Program-made: the position numbers and the translations under genes
The notes under the pieces: model-generated
What the model was told of the DNA's origin: nothing
The model's input: only the letters and a program-made list of their open reading frames with translations
Database searches by the model: none
In this document: positions 12,001-23,400 of the stretch, piece after piece
Layout of the letters: every line of letters begins with the position of its first letter
Position numbering within the stretch: position 1 is the stretch's first letter
Assembly: GCF_026745355.1 (NCBI RefSeq)
Contig: NC_079203.1
Coordinates: 43,702,077-43,766,076 of the forward strand
Direction of reading: 5' to 3'
From: Beta vulgaris subsp. vulgaris
Taxonomy: Eukaryota; Streptophyta; Magnoliopsida; Caryophyllales; Amaranthaceae
Length of the DNA: 64,000 nt

Positions 12001-12574
12001 GATGACACGTGACGTTTGACGTATATACATTGTCACGCACGCTTATTAATATATTTGTGTAAATTAAGTTTTACACCAACGTTATCTTTAATTTGATTTT
12101 TCCAAAAATATTACCAAATAAATTAGCTCGCCTATGTAATAGTACCCTAATTTTGTAAATTACTCACATTAATAAATTCCCTGGAAGCAAGCAAGAGACA
12201 GGACGTATGTTCGCTATAGTTCTGTTTACTTTGTTGAATGAACATGGGAGAGCTAAAGACAATAAAAAGGTGTGTGGTCTACTCCGAAGATTATGCTTCA
12301 TTTGCGTGTGGACCATATATATTGCAGATGGTTTTCTCATCAATGATCTTCTTGACTTCTTCTTAAGGCTAACAAGTCTAATAATCGTACTTCCTTTCCT
12401 TAGCTTGCCGTAATTAAAACTGTCTTTAAGTTTCAAGGTCGTCTTATTCCAGTCAACCATAGTAAACAATAAAGACTTGACTTTGGTCCCCCACTTAACA
12501 AATTTCCACCAGTGCGAGATTGCTTATATTGTCTGAGTAGACTCCACTATTAAAGTCATTGTACGCATGGAAAC
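9034..12574. other. Long noncoding AT-rich stretch
   Basis: No gene is supported. Positions 9214-9285 resemble one terminal repeat of the Mutator-like element at 58962-59847 (ggaaaatttg, then acgttcattttacg), but no matching second end was found. At about 11868-11935 there are weak tRNA-type A and B box matches (ttggttgagatgg; gggttcaaata), perhaps a decayed SINE. The rest is low-complexity intergenic sequence with homopolymer runs. Confidence 0.4.

Positions 12575-12661
<87 letters not shown>
12575..12661. repeat. (TTA)n microsatellite
   Basis: Uninterrupted trinucleotide repeat of about 29 copies, immediately before a minus-strand LINE-like tail. Confidence 0.97.
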
Positions 12662-12663
<2 letters not shown>

Positions 12664-12850
12664 TTTTTATTGGTAAATAAATCTGTATTTTACCAAAGAA
12701 AGTCATTACAAACACAAATACTCCAACAAAACTAACTAATAAACAGAAACAAAAACAATTACAGCTTTTGCCTTAACACGCGCAATAATGAACATTACTA
12801 ATAATCTCTCTAGGCTGCTGAAACTTATTCACTAGACACCGACTTTATCA
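12662..12850 (-). mobile_element. LINE-like 3' tail (minus strand)
   Basis: Reverse complement reads as a noncoding tail ending in ...ttaccaataaaaaa, next to the microsatellite. Plant LINE 3'UTRs commonly look like this, and microsatellites often arise from their tails. No coding domain is preserved, so the call is tentative. Confidence 0.3.
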
Positions 12851-12859
12851 CCACAGTTT

Positions 12860-14605
12860 TTTTCCACAATACATACTGTATACATACTTTTTGTGAAGTC
12901 TTTTGCATCCCTTCCTTAACTAGCTTTTATGTGTTTCCCATGGTGTACATACATTGTTCTGTTGCTTGCACCTCAACACCCGTAGCAATTTTTCAGGAAC
13001 CAAACCCTCAAACACTGCCTTGTAGCCGGACTTGTCAAGTTAACTAATTGATATCAAATTTTTCTTTACATCAGGGATAAATTTGACATCTTTCAACTCG
13101 AACATGTCCCCATTTGCAAGTTTTGCACTCACATGTAACAGACTATTATCTGCAAGATACACTTTTTCAAGTTTATGATATTTCAGATTTTGAAACAACT
13201 TCTTTTGAGGGCCAAGAATAAAACGAAGAACTCGATTCGAAGATCCATGCTGATCAACTAGCGGAGCTCTCTGTAGTGCTTACCACAAAAGCATAAAAAA
13301 CATACTTCGTTACAGAGTTCATAGAAGCATCATTCTCTTCATCGCTATTCTAATCCTCTTTCTTTGTCTTCTCCTTGTTAGTGTCTTTAGAATTTTGACA
13401 TTGTCTTCTATAGTGACATTTCTCGCTGCATTCCGAACACTCCACTTTTGCCTTACCGATTCTCTCACTACTCTTTCTGCTTGCATTGGCTTTAAGATCT
13501 CCCATGTTGTCTCCTCTCTCGACCGCCTCAATGTTGTATGCTCCAGTGGATGACTTCCCAGAATCCTTACGCTGAGGACTCTCACTCAACACCTTATCCC
13601 TTACATCATCCAACTTTAGTGCTTCCTTCCCTGTAGAATTAATAATAGTAGCAACAACAATATCCCACTCTTTGGATAAAGAATACAACTGAATTAAAAG
13701 CTTTTACGTCATCATCTAAGGTAATTTTCATAGATTACTAAATTTATTTAAGAAATTCATCAATAGATTTACCATCAATCATCTCAAGTTCAAACAAACG
13801 AGGCATTAGATATATGCCTGATTCACAGTAGAAGGCTTTCTCATACATGTATGAAATTGATCAACTCCACGGTTGTTTTCACATCCTTGATATTAAAGCA
13901 ACACTCATTTCCAATGTCAACCAAACCACACCCAGTGCTTTCCGATCCAACCTTGCCCTAATCTTCATCTTTCATTGCAGCAAGCTTCTTTTCAGACAGA
14001 GGTTGGTAAAGGTCTTCAGGTACAGATAATATACAATTTGCATCCTCTAGAAACCGAAATCCTTACCATCGACTTTAACGTTCCTTACCCTCCCGTCATC
14101 CACTATATCTATTCAACAAGATGTAGCTGCAAAATCATTCAACCGAGCTCTGATACCACTTGTTTGGAATATGTACCGTATGCGGTAACAAATCGAGCAA
14201 TCGAAGTATTACATATGGAGGAAAAAAGAAATTAAAGCAATAAAAAATACAAGATTGAACGTGGAAACCTTTGAATAGGAAGAAAATTACGAACACTACA
14301 CTAGTACTTTGAATATGAGATGATGATACAAGGAGAATTCTTAAACTCTCTAAACTCTCTAACCTTTCTCTACGATTCTCTAGAGCTAAGAATAATAGTT
14401 TCACTTCATGCACACTAAAATAATAAATGGCTTTAACATATTTATACTAGGAAACAATTATAAAACCTAGTTAAATAAAGTCTCCAAATTAAACAAGAAA
14501 TTATGAAATTAAGCCTCGACGAATCCCCCATCAGATCTTAAACCTGCAAGCACGAGCAGCCACCTGCGACTTGTCGATGAATGTCATGGGCTATGTAGTC
14601 ACATA
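12860..14605 (-). mobile_element. Degenerate copia retrotransposon (minus strand)
   Basis: Minus-strand Ty1/copia remains. The LTR end CATATTCCAAACA (its last base at 14161) is followed by the primer binding site tggtatcagagc (14146-14157). Gag remnants follow at 13319-13688 (VVATIINSTGKEALKLDDV; a degraded zinc knuckle C-S-E-C-S-E-K-C-H-Y-R-R-Q-C). Protease/pre-integrase sequence is at about 12990-13150 (LANGDMFELKDVKFIPDVKK, NLISIS). Integrase, reverse transcriptase and the other LTR are missing. Stops and frameshifts are frequent. The outer LTR end is unclear because the MITE at 14606 abuts it. Confidence 0.75.
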
Positions 14606-14859
14606 CTACCTCCGTTTTTTTTAGTTGCAACGTTTGACAAATTGCACTATTCATGTTCTCTTATTTGACCACATTTATTGATTTATATGTTAAACAAAAT
14701 ATAGTCATGTGGGGTCTTGTTTGATTCGTTTCGATGTAAGTTTTCATAATATCAAATTTTTAATTTTTACTTACATACAATTAGAGATAAAACGATTTGA
14801 AATTGTACATTGGCAAGCGTGAAAGTCAAAATGTTGCAACTAAATAAAAACAGAGGTAG
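14606..14859. mobile_element. Stowaway-type MITE, copy A
   Basis: 254 bp with terminal inverted repeats CTACCTCCGTT / CTACCTCTGTT, a second inverted motif TAGTTGCAAC just inside both ends, and a TA dinucleotide on each side (14604-14605, 14860-14861). These are features of Tc1/mariner-derived MITEs. A second copy lies in legumain intron 6 (19196-19452). Confidence 0.9.
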
Positions 14860-15782
14860 TAGTATATAAAGCCTCATCAATGTTGCAGGTATGGGTTTCG
14901 ACGTACTAAACCTTGTGGGTAACTGTTGGGAGTTGTCACAAGCTATCAAGCTTCTTCCTCACTAATCTCTACATCTTACCCAACACTTAGGGACTGCTAG
15001 CTAACATATGAGTAATACATAAATAAAAGATTACACTAAAATAGAGGGGAAATAAATGTAAATATGAATCTACTCTTAGTAGGGCTAAATAGCAATTAAA
15101 GAAATAATGCTCACACAAACTTAAAGCACAAAAGATAGTAGTTCCTCATTATTTAGATAGTACCTTCATTACGATTTAAAACTACAACAAAGTGTCGAAC
15201 CTTAGGAGTAAACTAACACAGTACTCCTAGACTAGTCTAAGCTAAACTAAATTGAGAAACTAAAGAAACTACTAGATATGAAGTTGATGTGCTTGTTTAA
15301 TGCTTTTATTTTGTAGATGATAGATGATCTTCTATTTATAGTTAGAGTCTTGACGCCTCTAATTATGGCGGCTATATTTTTCGTTGTGCATTGGGTTCCT
15401 CCACTTCATTTTGGGTGCCATTTTCATTGCCTTGATTAAGCCCCTTTTTCATGGGATGCTTTTATAGTAGCCTTCTTGAAAAATAAGGCTACCATAAGAA
15501 ATTAATTTTTTGAGTCATGAATTTGTCCCAGTCAGCGGATTACATTTATGAGTTATGACTAGTTACTATAAACATACTCATATACTCTATATTCCTAATA
15601 TACACATACGTATTCAAAATAATTTTGTAATTTTCAAAAATATTAAAATTTTAGAAATTTTTTTACCTCGAAAATTTTAGAATTTTTTGTATTTTTATAC
15701 CATTTTACAGGTTTTAAATAAACAATTTTTTTTATTAAATTTCATAGGAGGGAGAAAAAGAAGGAATAAGAAGAGGTAAGGT
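14860..15782. other. Noncoding stretch, unassigned
   Basis: No coding frame, LTR pair or inverted repeat was recognised. The sequence is complex rather than simple-repeat, so it may be an old transposon that I cannot classify. Confidence 0.3.
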
Positions 15783-16220
15783 CTACTGGAAAAGCGTGCT
15801 AAGGTGGACAGAAACGAAGGGAGAGGAGTGGGGGGAAGGGTGACGAGGCAAGAGCGAAGTGGGAAGGGAAAGGGGCGGGGAAGGTGCGCATCGATGCAGT
15901 GAGAGGAGAGGGGGGCGAGGGTGGTGCACTACATCGACGAAGTGAGAGGAGAGAGGGGAAGGGCAATGGGGGCAGGGGAGAAGGGGCAACGGGGTTAGGG
16001 GATAGGGGAGAAGGAGGAAGGGCTGGCGGGGTTGGGTAAAGACGAATGTTGAGTTGGGGCGGTGGGGGTGGGCGTAGACGAAGGTTGGGGTTGGGGTTGT
16101 GGGTGGGGGTGGGGATGGGGGTTGTAGGGTTAGGGTTGGGCTGCAGTGGTGGGGGTGAAGTAGGGGTGGGGTGGTGGTGGCTATGGAGGAAAATGTGTAA
16201 AGGAGGGAGAAAAGAGAACA
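15783..16220. repeat. G-rich low-complexity tract
   Basis: About 440 bp in which the plus strand is almost only G and A, then G and T. It contains many runs of three or more Gs (densest at 16050-16185) and short telomere-like stretches (tagggttagggttggg near 16124). It resembles the GC-rich interior of the Mutator-like element at 58962-59847. The proline-rich frames on the minus strand are composition artefacts. Confidence 0.7.
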
Positions 16221-17010
16221 AATATTGTATTAATACAATGGATATACAGTCAATATAAATATAATAAATATAAATATTACAATATACTACAAAGATATTA
16301 TCAACATATGCAAAAAAATTGTAATTTTTGGAAAACTTTATTTTAATTATTAATTATTTTTTTCGTAAAATAATTTATTTTACCATAGGTTGATAATACT
16401 ATTGAAGAAGATGGTCATAAAAGAGATGAAAGAAAATTTTAATTATAATTTTATTTGCATAGAATGGTAATATTGTTGAGGAAAATTATCATATTTTTTC
16501 ATCGATTATTAACAAACTTATTACATTATGAGATTTCATTTCAAAAATTATAATTGATATTTTCGTGTATCATATCAAATTTAATATAAAAAATATTAGT
16601 TTCAGAACTTATGGAGTATAATTAGAAAATTGTATGTAACTAATTTTGAAAAGTCAAAATTGCTCTAAATACAAGTAGACAACATGAATCTATTGTATTT
16701 GACTTAGTCCATAGTATCTAGCCATAAATAATATACCGCTGAAGTGTACAAATGTGTGGCTCAGATTAAAATATTATGATACCCTTCTTCTTAAAAAGCT
16801 ATTGTAAAATTATCATTTTTCTTGGAATTACTTCCTCGTACCAAGAATAAATTGCCCCATTTCTTGATTCCAACTACCTCCGTATTCTAGAAGATTCCAA
16901 CTCGATGAATTCCACTAAAGTTAGATGTAGTTTGACCAACGTATTTTATTTTTATTTTTAATAGTAATATTACTATTATTATTACTATTAGTACGTACTA
17001 TTATTGTCAA

Positions 17011-17090
<80 letters not shown>

Positions 17091-17391
17091 GTATTGTTAT
17101 TATTATTATTATTAATATTATTTTCATAATAATAATAATTTTTTTTATTATTATTACTGTTACTATTCTTTTTACCTACTATATTAATAAAAATAATTAT
17201 AATTTGTATTGATATTATTAAATAATAATAATAATAATAATAATAATGTTCAATTTAATTTATTTCAATTTAGTCCAATTTCTTTCAATTCAAAAGAACG
17301 AGCGGTAATATAATTGGAATCTTCCATGCAATGTGACATTAACTCATCAATAATACGCTTACTATTGCTGATGGAGATTGCAATATAAGCG
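16221..17391. other. AT-rich upstream region of the legumain gene
   Basis: No gene. It contains a (TTA)n microsatellite at 17011-17089, scattered ATT/TAA runs to 17250 and a (TAA)n run at 17221-17248. The last 100 bp lead into the legumain promoter. Confidence 0.6.
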
Positions 17392-17400
17392 CTATAAATA
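17392..17400 (+). promoter_or_regulatory. TATA box of the legumain gene
   Basis: ctataaata lies 67-75 bp before the legumain ATG (17467), which would put transcription start near 17425 and give a short 5' leader of about 40 bp. No other promoter element was identified with confidence. Confidence 0.55.
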
Positions 17401-17466
17401 CTCCACTTTGTCATCCCAAAGTACCGGTATCACAAATCACTACATTTACAATCAAAAGTTCTCCTT

Positions 17467-20400
17467 ATGGCTTCCTACCACTACTCTCCTATCTTATTCA
17501 TGCTCTTGGCATTACTCACTCAACTTGCTGAGAGCCGTTTAACACAAGAAACATTTACAGCAGCTTTCGGAGCTACGTCAAAATCTTCCGCTGATGAAGG
17601 AACAAAATGGGCTGTACTTGTGGCTGGTTCGAAGGGTTTTGGTAATTATAGACATCAGGTATCGTTCATCGTCTTTTATCATTTAGTTCAAATAAAGGTT
17701 TTTTTCGACGTGACAACAAAGAAAACTTAGTTCATTTCTTTTTTCTCAATTTTTTGACAGGCTGATATATGCCATGCTTACCAAATATTGAAAAGAGGTG
17801 GTCTCAAAGATGAAAATATAATTGTTTTCATGTATGATGACATTGCTTATAACGAAGAAAATCCAAGAGAAGGGATTATCATAAATAACCCAGAAGGAGG
17901 AGATGTTTACAACGGAGTTCCCAAGGTACGGTTTAACATGCACTTCTTATTTACATTATAGTATAAGTTATTGGTAGGTTGAATCTATATATTCTTAGCT
18001 TCTTGATTACTTTGAGTTGTTCATACGGTATTATCTTCCTCATGTAGGATTATACGGGTGACAGTTTGACAACTCTCAATCTTTTAGCTGCCATACTTGG
18101 AAATAGAGATGCTATAGAAGGAGGTAGTGGTAAAGTTGTCGATAGTGGCCCAAATGATCGAATTTTTATTTACTACTCTGACCATGGTAGTCCTGGTGTA
18201 CTAAGTAAGTAACTTTTTTTTACATATATGATTACTTCCTTAAGTACTTATATATCAAAATGCTATTGACACTTTCTTTTTCTTTTCTCTTGTACTATCA
18301 AAATTTTTTTTTTTTTTTTTTATAATTGTGTACCGTAATAAGTATAAAAAGTATTTCGCAAAGGAGGAATTAACTTATTTTTACTAATTAAGTATGTTGA
18401 ACTAACCTCTATATCATCGGAAAATTACTCTTGTGACAAAAAGCTATGCCCAATCACGATGATCTATATGCGAATGATTTAATCAACACCTTGGAGAAAA
18501 AGCACCTTATGGGAACATACAAAAGCATGGTAAGCTCTCCATATATATGTTGTACCAAGGTTGTTTGTTATTGAAATTAACCCTTATATTTTCGCGTGTG
18601 GCAAGTCACAAACCTCGGGGCTTTGCTTGGCATGCTTGCAACGGTCGTATGTAAATGTGTGTGTCAGTGTGTGTATATAATTCAATGTATAATTTTGGCA
18701 AGTTTATTGTTTACAAATGTGTAGGTAATATATGTAGAAGCATGTGAAGCTGGTAGTCTATTTGCGGGTCTGCTGCCCGAAGATTGGAATATATACGTAA
18801 CAACTGCATCAAATCCTTCTGAAAGTAGTTGGTCAGTTTATTGCCCAGGCATCGATCCGAGGACTCCTTCTGAATTTGATACCTGTTTGGGTGACTTGTA
18901 TAGTGTTGCTTGGATGGAGGACATGTACGTATTTTTATTATTTTTTTCAAAAATTAGTTTACGTTTTTAAATTATAACCCTTTTTCTTATATTTTTTAAC
19001 TAACGGGTTTCTATAAATAGTCATTATCTCTAACAACTTGCATTTGAGTGTTATGACAATGAAAGGAAGAGAATGTATTATTGACTGATTTGTTTGCTGT
19101 CCTATTTTTTCAACGTTGAACAGTGAGATACATAATGCCGACTCTGAGACGTTAGCACAACAATATCAAGTGGTAAGAATTTGGAATATTTATTACTACC
19201 TCCGTTCTCTTTTAGTTGCAACGTTTGACAAATTGCACTATTCATGTTCTCTTATTTGACCACATTTATTGATTTATATGTTAAATAAAATATAGTCATG
19301 TGGGGTCTTGTTTGATTCGTTTCGATGTAAGCTTTCATAATATCGAATTTTTATAATTTTTACTTATATACAATTAGAGATAAAACAATTTGAAATTGTA
19401 CATTGGTAAGCGTGAAAGTCAAAACGTTGCAACTAAATAAAAACAGAGGTAGTATATGATTAGCTTCATTTCACGGCATTAGAAGGACTTTTCTAACTTA
19501 TGTCATTGTTTTTCTAACCTGTACTATATACTGGTTAATAATTTCAAGATTTCATTAAAAGAAAATATAATGCAACAAAATTTTATTTGGAGATAATAAA
19601 TAGAGTGCGTCATGAGTGTAACATGTTACATCAAAATTTATTGTACGTGTAACGTGCATAATGGCATAGATTTCAACAAAAATGACATAGACTATACAAA
19701 CAATGACTTAAATCTCAAGTCATTATGTCATTTATTGCATGTCATTCAAATGCACGCTTTTTGTATATTGCTATCTTACATAGAAATTCTGATGCTCTTA
19801 ACCTGTGCCCTGTGGTATAGGTGGTTAAAAAATCCTTATTATATTATGCCCATAACACATACATAGAACAATAAAATGGTTCATTACAACAATCATTTAT
19901 ATTTGGAAACAAAAAAGCGACTTACTTAAGGAGTAGACTTTAATGAGGAGGATCAAATCCAATAAGTAGAAATAAATTTTAAATTATCTATGAAAATGGA
20001 TATAATGGTTCTGCTTAGCAATACTAGATGAACATAAATTACAATCAATAAGTTAACTAAAACTAATAAAATAAAGCTGAAATTGATAAGATGCTGGAAC
20101 TGATAAGGTAGCTTATTAACTTAAATGTTTGGCAAAAGTAGTTGCTTAAGCTGATAAATTATTTTGACAAAATTTGATGTTGTCAAGATTTTAAAAAGAT
20201 ATTCTAAAATTTCAATTACTTGATTTTGAAAAGATAAATATTTTAACTTATCATTTAAATTATTTAACGAAGTGAAATTTTATTTTAAGCACTCTTCAAA
20301 TATTACTAATCATTTTAGTATCTAAAATATGTACGTTAATACTATATCATTTGAGGTAAATAAAATACTTCTCCAAACATGGTTAATCTAGAAGATAGAT

Positions 20401-23400
20401 GTAACTATGATCTCCATCAAATGTACAAAGGGTGTTACTGTACAAATTTAAAGACCTTCCAATTAGGACGAAGAAAATGTTGCTCCTATAAATTGGACAA
20501 CTGTAAGAACTACTGATTTTTTAATTTGTTTGGTTGGAATCAAATTATTTCGAGAAAACTACTTTTATTATTTTGTATTTTTACCTTTGATTTGTGAGAG
20601 AGTAAAAAACAATTCTCCCGATAATAGAAATTATCCTCCAATATAGAAAGAAGTATTGTTAAAGGATCAACTCAATCAAAATTTTAAGCTCATGGTTGAG
20701 CCCTAGGAATAAATTTATACTCTATCATGCCCCTCACGCAAGAGCCCTTTAGGCTTGAATTGTGGATGCAGCACTACTGGTCTCTCTCGTACCTGACGCT
20801 AAATATTCCACTGAGAAAGGAGGGGTGGATGAGATTCGAACATGTGACCTTTTTGTCACGCTGGCGGCTCTTGATACCTTGTCAAAGGACCAACTAAACC
20901 AAAAGTTTAAACTGATGGTTGAGGCCCCAGGAATAGATTTATACTCTATCAAGTACCTTATTTTCCATTTGTTTCTTTACTTTATCTTGTTATTTTTTCG
21001 TTTATCTTCCACTCTAGAGAACAATCATTAATTATATATTTGGGTGTACATGATATAACCAAGACTTTGTTTTACTCATTTGCTCATTTGGAGGATTCAA
21101 ATGAGCAATGAGCATTAAAAAAGGTCTTAGGTGGACCATATTTACCATGCATTTGGTTTTATGATAAAAAATTGTATCTGACCATATTTTTGGCACTTCC
21201 ATTTCTCATTAACCAAGATTGCTTGGTGGAGAAGGTGGTCGGGGAATTCACCTTGTGACTTTGAGGTCACAAGTTTGAACCCCACTACCTACTTGTGTTT
21301 CGAAGTAGAATTTCATTTATATCTCCTTACTTCTTAGTATAAACTCTGTATACCTGGATTGACTGATTTATGAGAAGTATTGATCCAGTAGGATCATTCT
21401 TCTCTTTAAAGTGTTTTCTATTTGAGGCCAAAATAAAACAAATTCCGTCTCACTAAATTTATTTTAATCTAAAACAATATACACAGGTAAAGACACGGAC
21501 CGCAGCTGGAGGAGATCGTGGATCACACGTCATGGAATATGGAGATATGAATTTCAATACGGACCCTCTGTCACTGTATTTGGGCTCTGCCGCTAATTCG
21601 GCTGATAAACTTCAAAATAAAGGGGGAAAGGGCAGCCACAAGCCAATAGCTGCTGTTGAACAACATGAAGCTGACATTCTCTATTTAAGACGAAAGGTTT
21701 GTCTATCTATCCTTTTGCATGCATGATAAATTGATAAGTAACTCTTGTCTTTTGCACAAGAAAATAGTAGTATATTTTAGATTTTATATAATGTCCTAAT
21801 TTGATACTCCCTCTGCTTTTATTTGTTTGCTATATTTTCCAAAAAGGGTTGCTTTTTTTTTATTTGCTACATTTACTTATTAGGAGACTTGACCCACCAA
21901 AAAGTAATAGTATTATATTTGTTTCACTTCTTTTTTCACCAAAAAATACTACTTTTTTCCCTTTTCCCACCCTATTTAATGCTAAAGGGATCAAAAAGTA
22001 CACTAAAAAAGAATGAAAATAACATCTCCTAAATTATTGTGTAAACCAAAATGTAGCAAATAAATAAAAGCGGAGGAGTATATTTTCTTCGAAATTAAAT
22101 AACTTTAAGCTAAAACGGCTTTGTATTAAGAAGTGTTTGGTTAAAAGTTTTCAGGATCGAGTAAAGAAATCAAGTAAAGAGTATAATTTCCTTACTTGTT
22201 ATTTGTTTTGTCAAATTGAATGATTTCTTTTACTCTATCCTCACTTCCAAACTCTTCTATATCCATTCTTCATCCCACCCCAAGGTCTCACTTATCCTTT
22301 CTTGAAATAACATTTTTATTTTTATTATTATTGTTATTATCGTTATTGTTATTATTATTAATAATAATAACAATAATAATTACTTTTATTATTTATTATT
22401 ATTTATCTATTTATTTTTTTATATTTTTATTATCATTATTATTTATTTTTTTATTTTTTTATTATTTATTATTATTATTAATTTATTATTATTAATCATG
22501 TGCGAGCGTTGTCTATAATATTTCTTCTTACCTATTAAAAAATAATAATTCAAAAAGTGTTATCTTTAATGAAACTCTATTGTGACATCTGACATGTGTT
22601 GCTTTAATGCTAGAAGCTAGACACATAGCCCAGGAATCCATATGAAGTGTTTTTAATTTATCTGTTATACAATTATTGATAAAGTGATTATCTTTGACAT
22701 AATTCTTTTTTTTTTTTGAAAGGATCTTTGACGTAATTCAACATAAAAAAAAGGTGCTCTAGTATCTAAAAAGAACAACTAGATAAATATATAGTTGCTA
22801 ATTTGCCATAATGATAACATTGCTCATATAGCTAATTTGGCTAATTAACATGTTTCCCACTTTTACTAAACCAAAAAACACGATTTATAATTATTAGTTA
22901 ACCTACGTTGTTCTATATTTTCACAAAACAAGGTTCTTGCAAGTAGGCGCGCGTACAACCCGTTTGAGAGTTGATTATAAATGGTGATAATGGAATGAAT
23001 TTGTATCTAAATTTGTGAAGAAATCATTGTTCATTCTCATGGTAATGTTAATTTAGCCTTATGTTAGGTGTTCATGAGTGATAATGAAAATTGATTTCCC
23101 TTAAAGAAAAAAAAATACACAAGCTTAGTATACGTTTAATTCTAACTTATCTTATCTTATCCCATCTTAATAGTTTATTGTGTTGCATAACATCTTATTC
23201 TATCGTATCTTATCTTATATGATCTTATCTTATCTTTTTTGTTTCTGAAATAAATTAAAATAAGTTGAACAAAATAAAATTGTATAGGTGAGATTCCTTC
23301 CCCATAGAGAAAAAACACAAACTTGAGAGTTGAAATTACCTTCCATTGGAGATTTTAAGGGTCTTCTCTTACAATATCACACTTCATTTTCATTATTACA

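Noticed and set aside
16105..16140. Interstitial telomere array
   Set aside because: Only two or three TTAGGG-like units occur within a general G-rich tract. Plant telomeres are TTTAGGG, which is not reiterated here.
15783..16258. Proline-rich (minus) and glycine-rich (plus) open frames
   Set aside because: Translation of a G-rich low-complexity tract. There is no start context, intron structure or family match.
20762..21031. Open frame in legumain intron 6
   Set aside because: It spans the TRIM and flanking intron; the coding-looking part is the TRIM interior.
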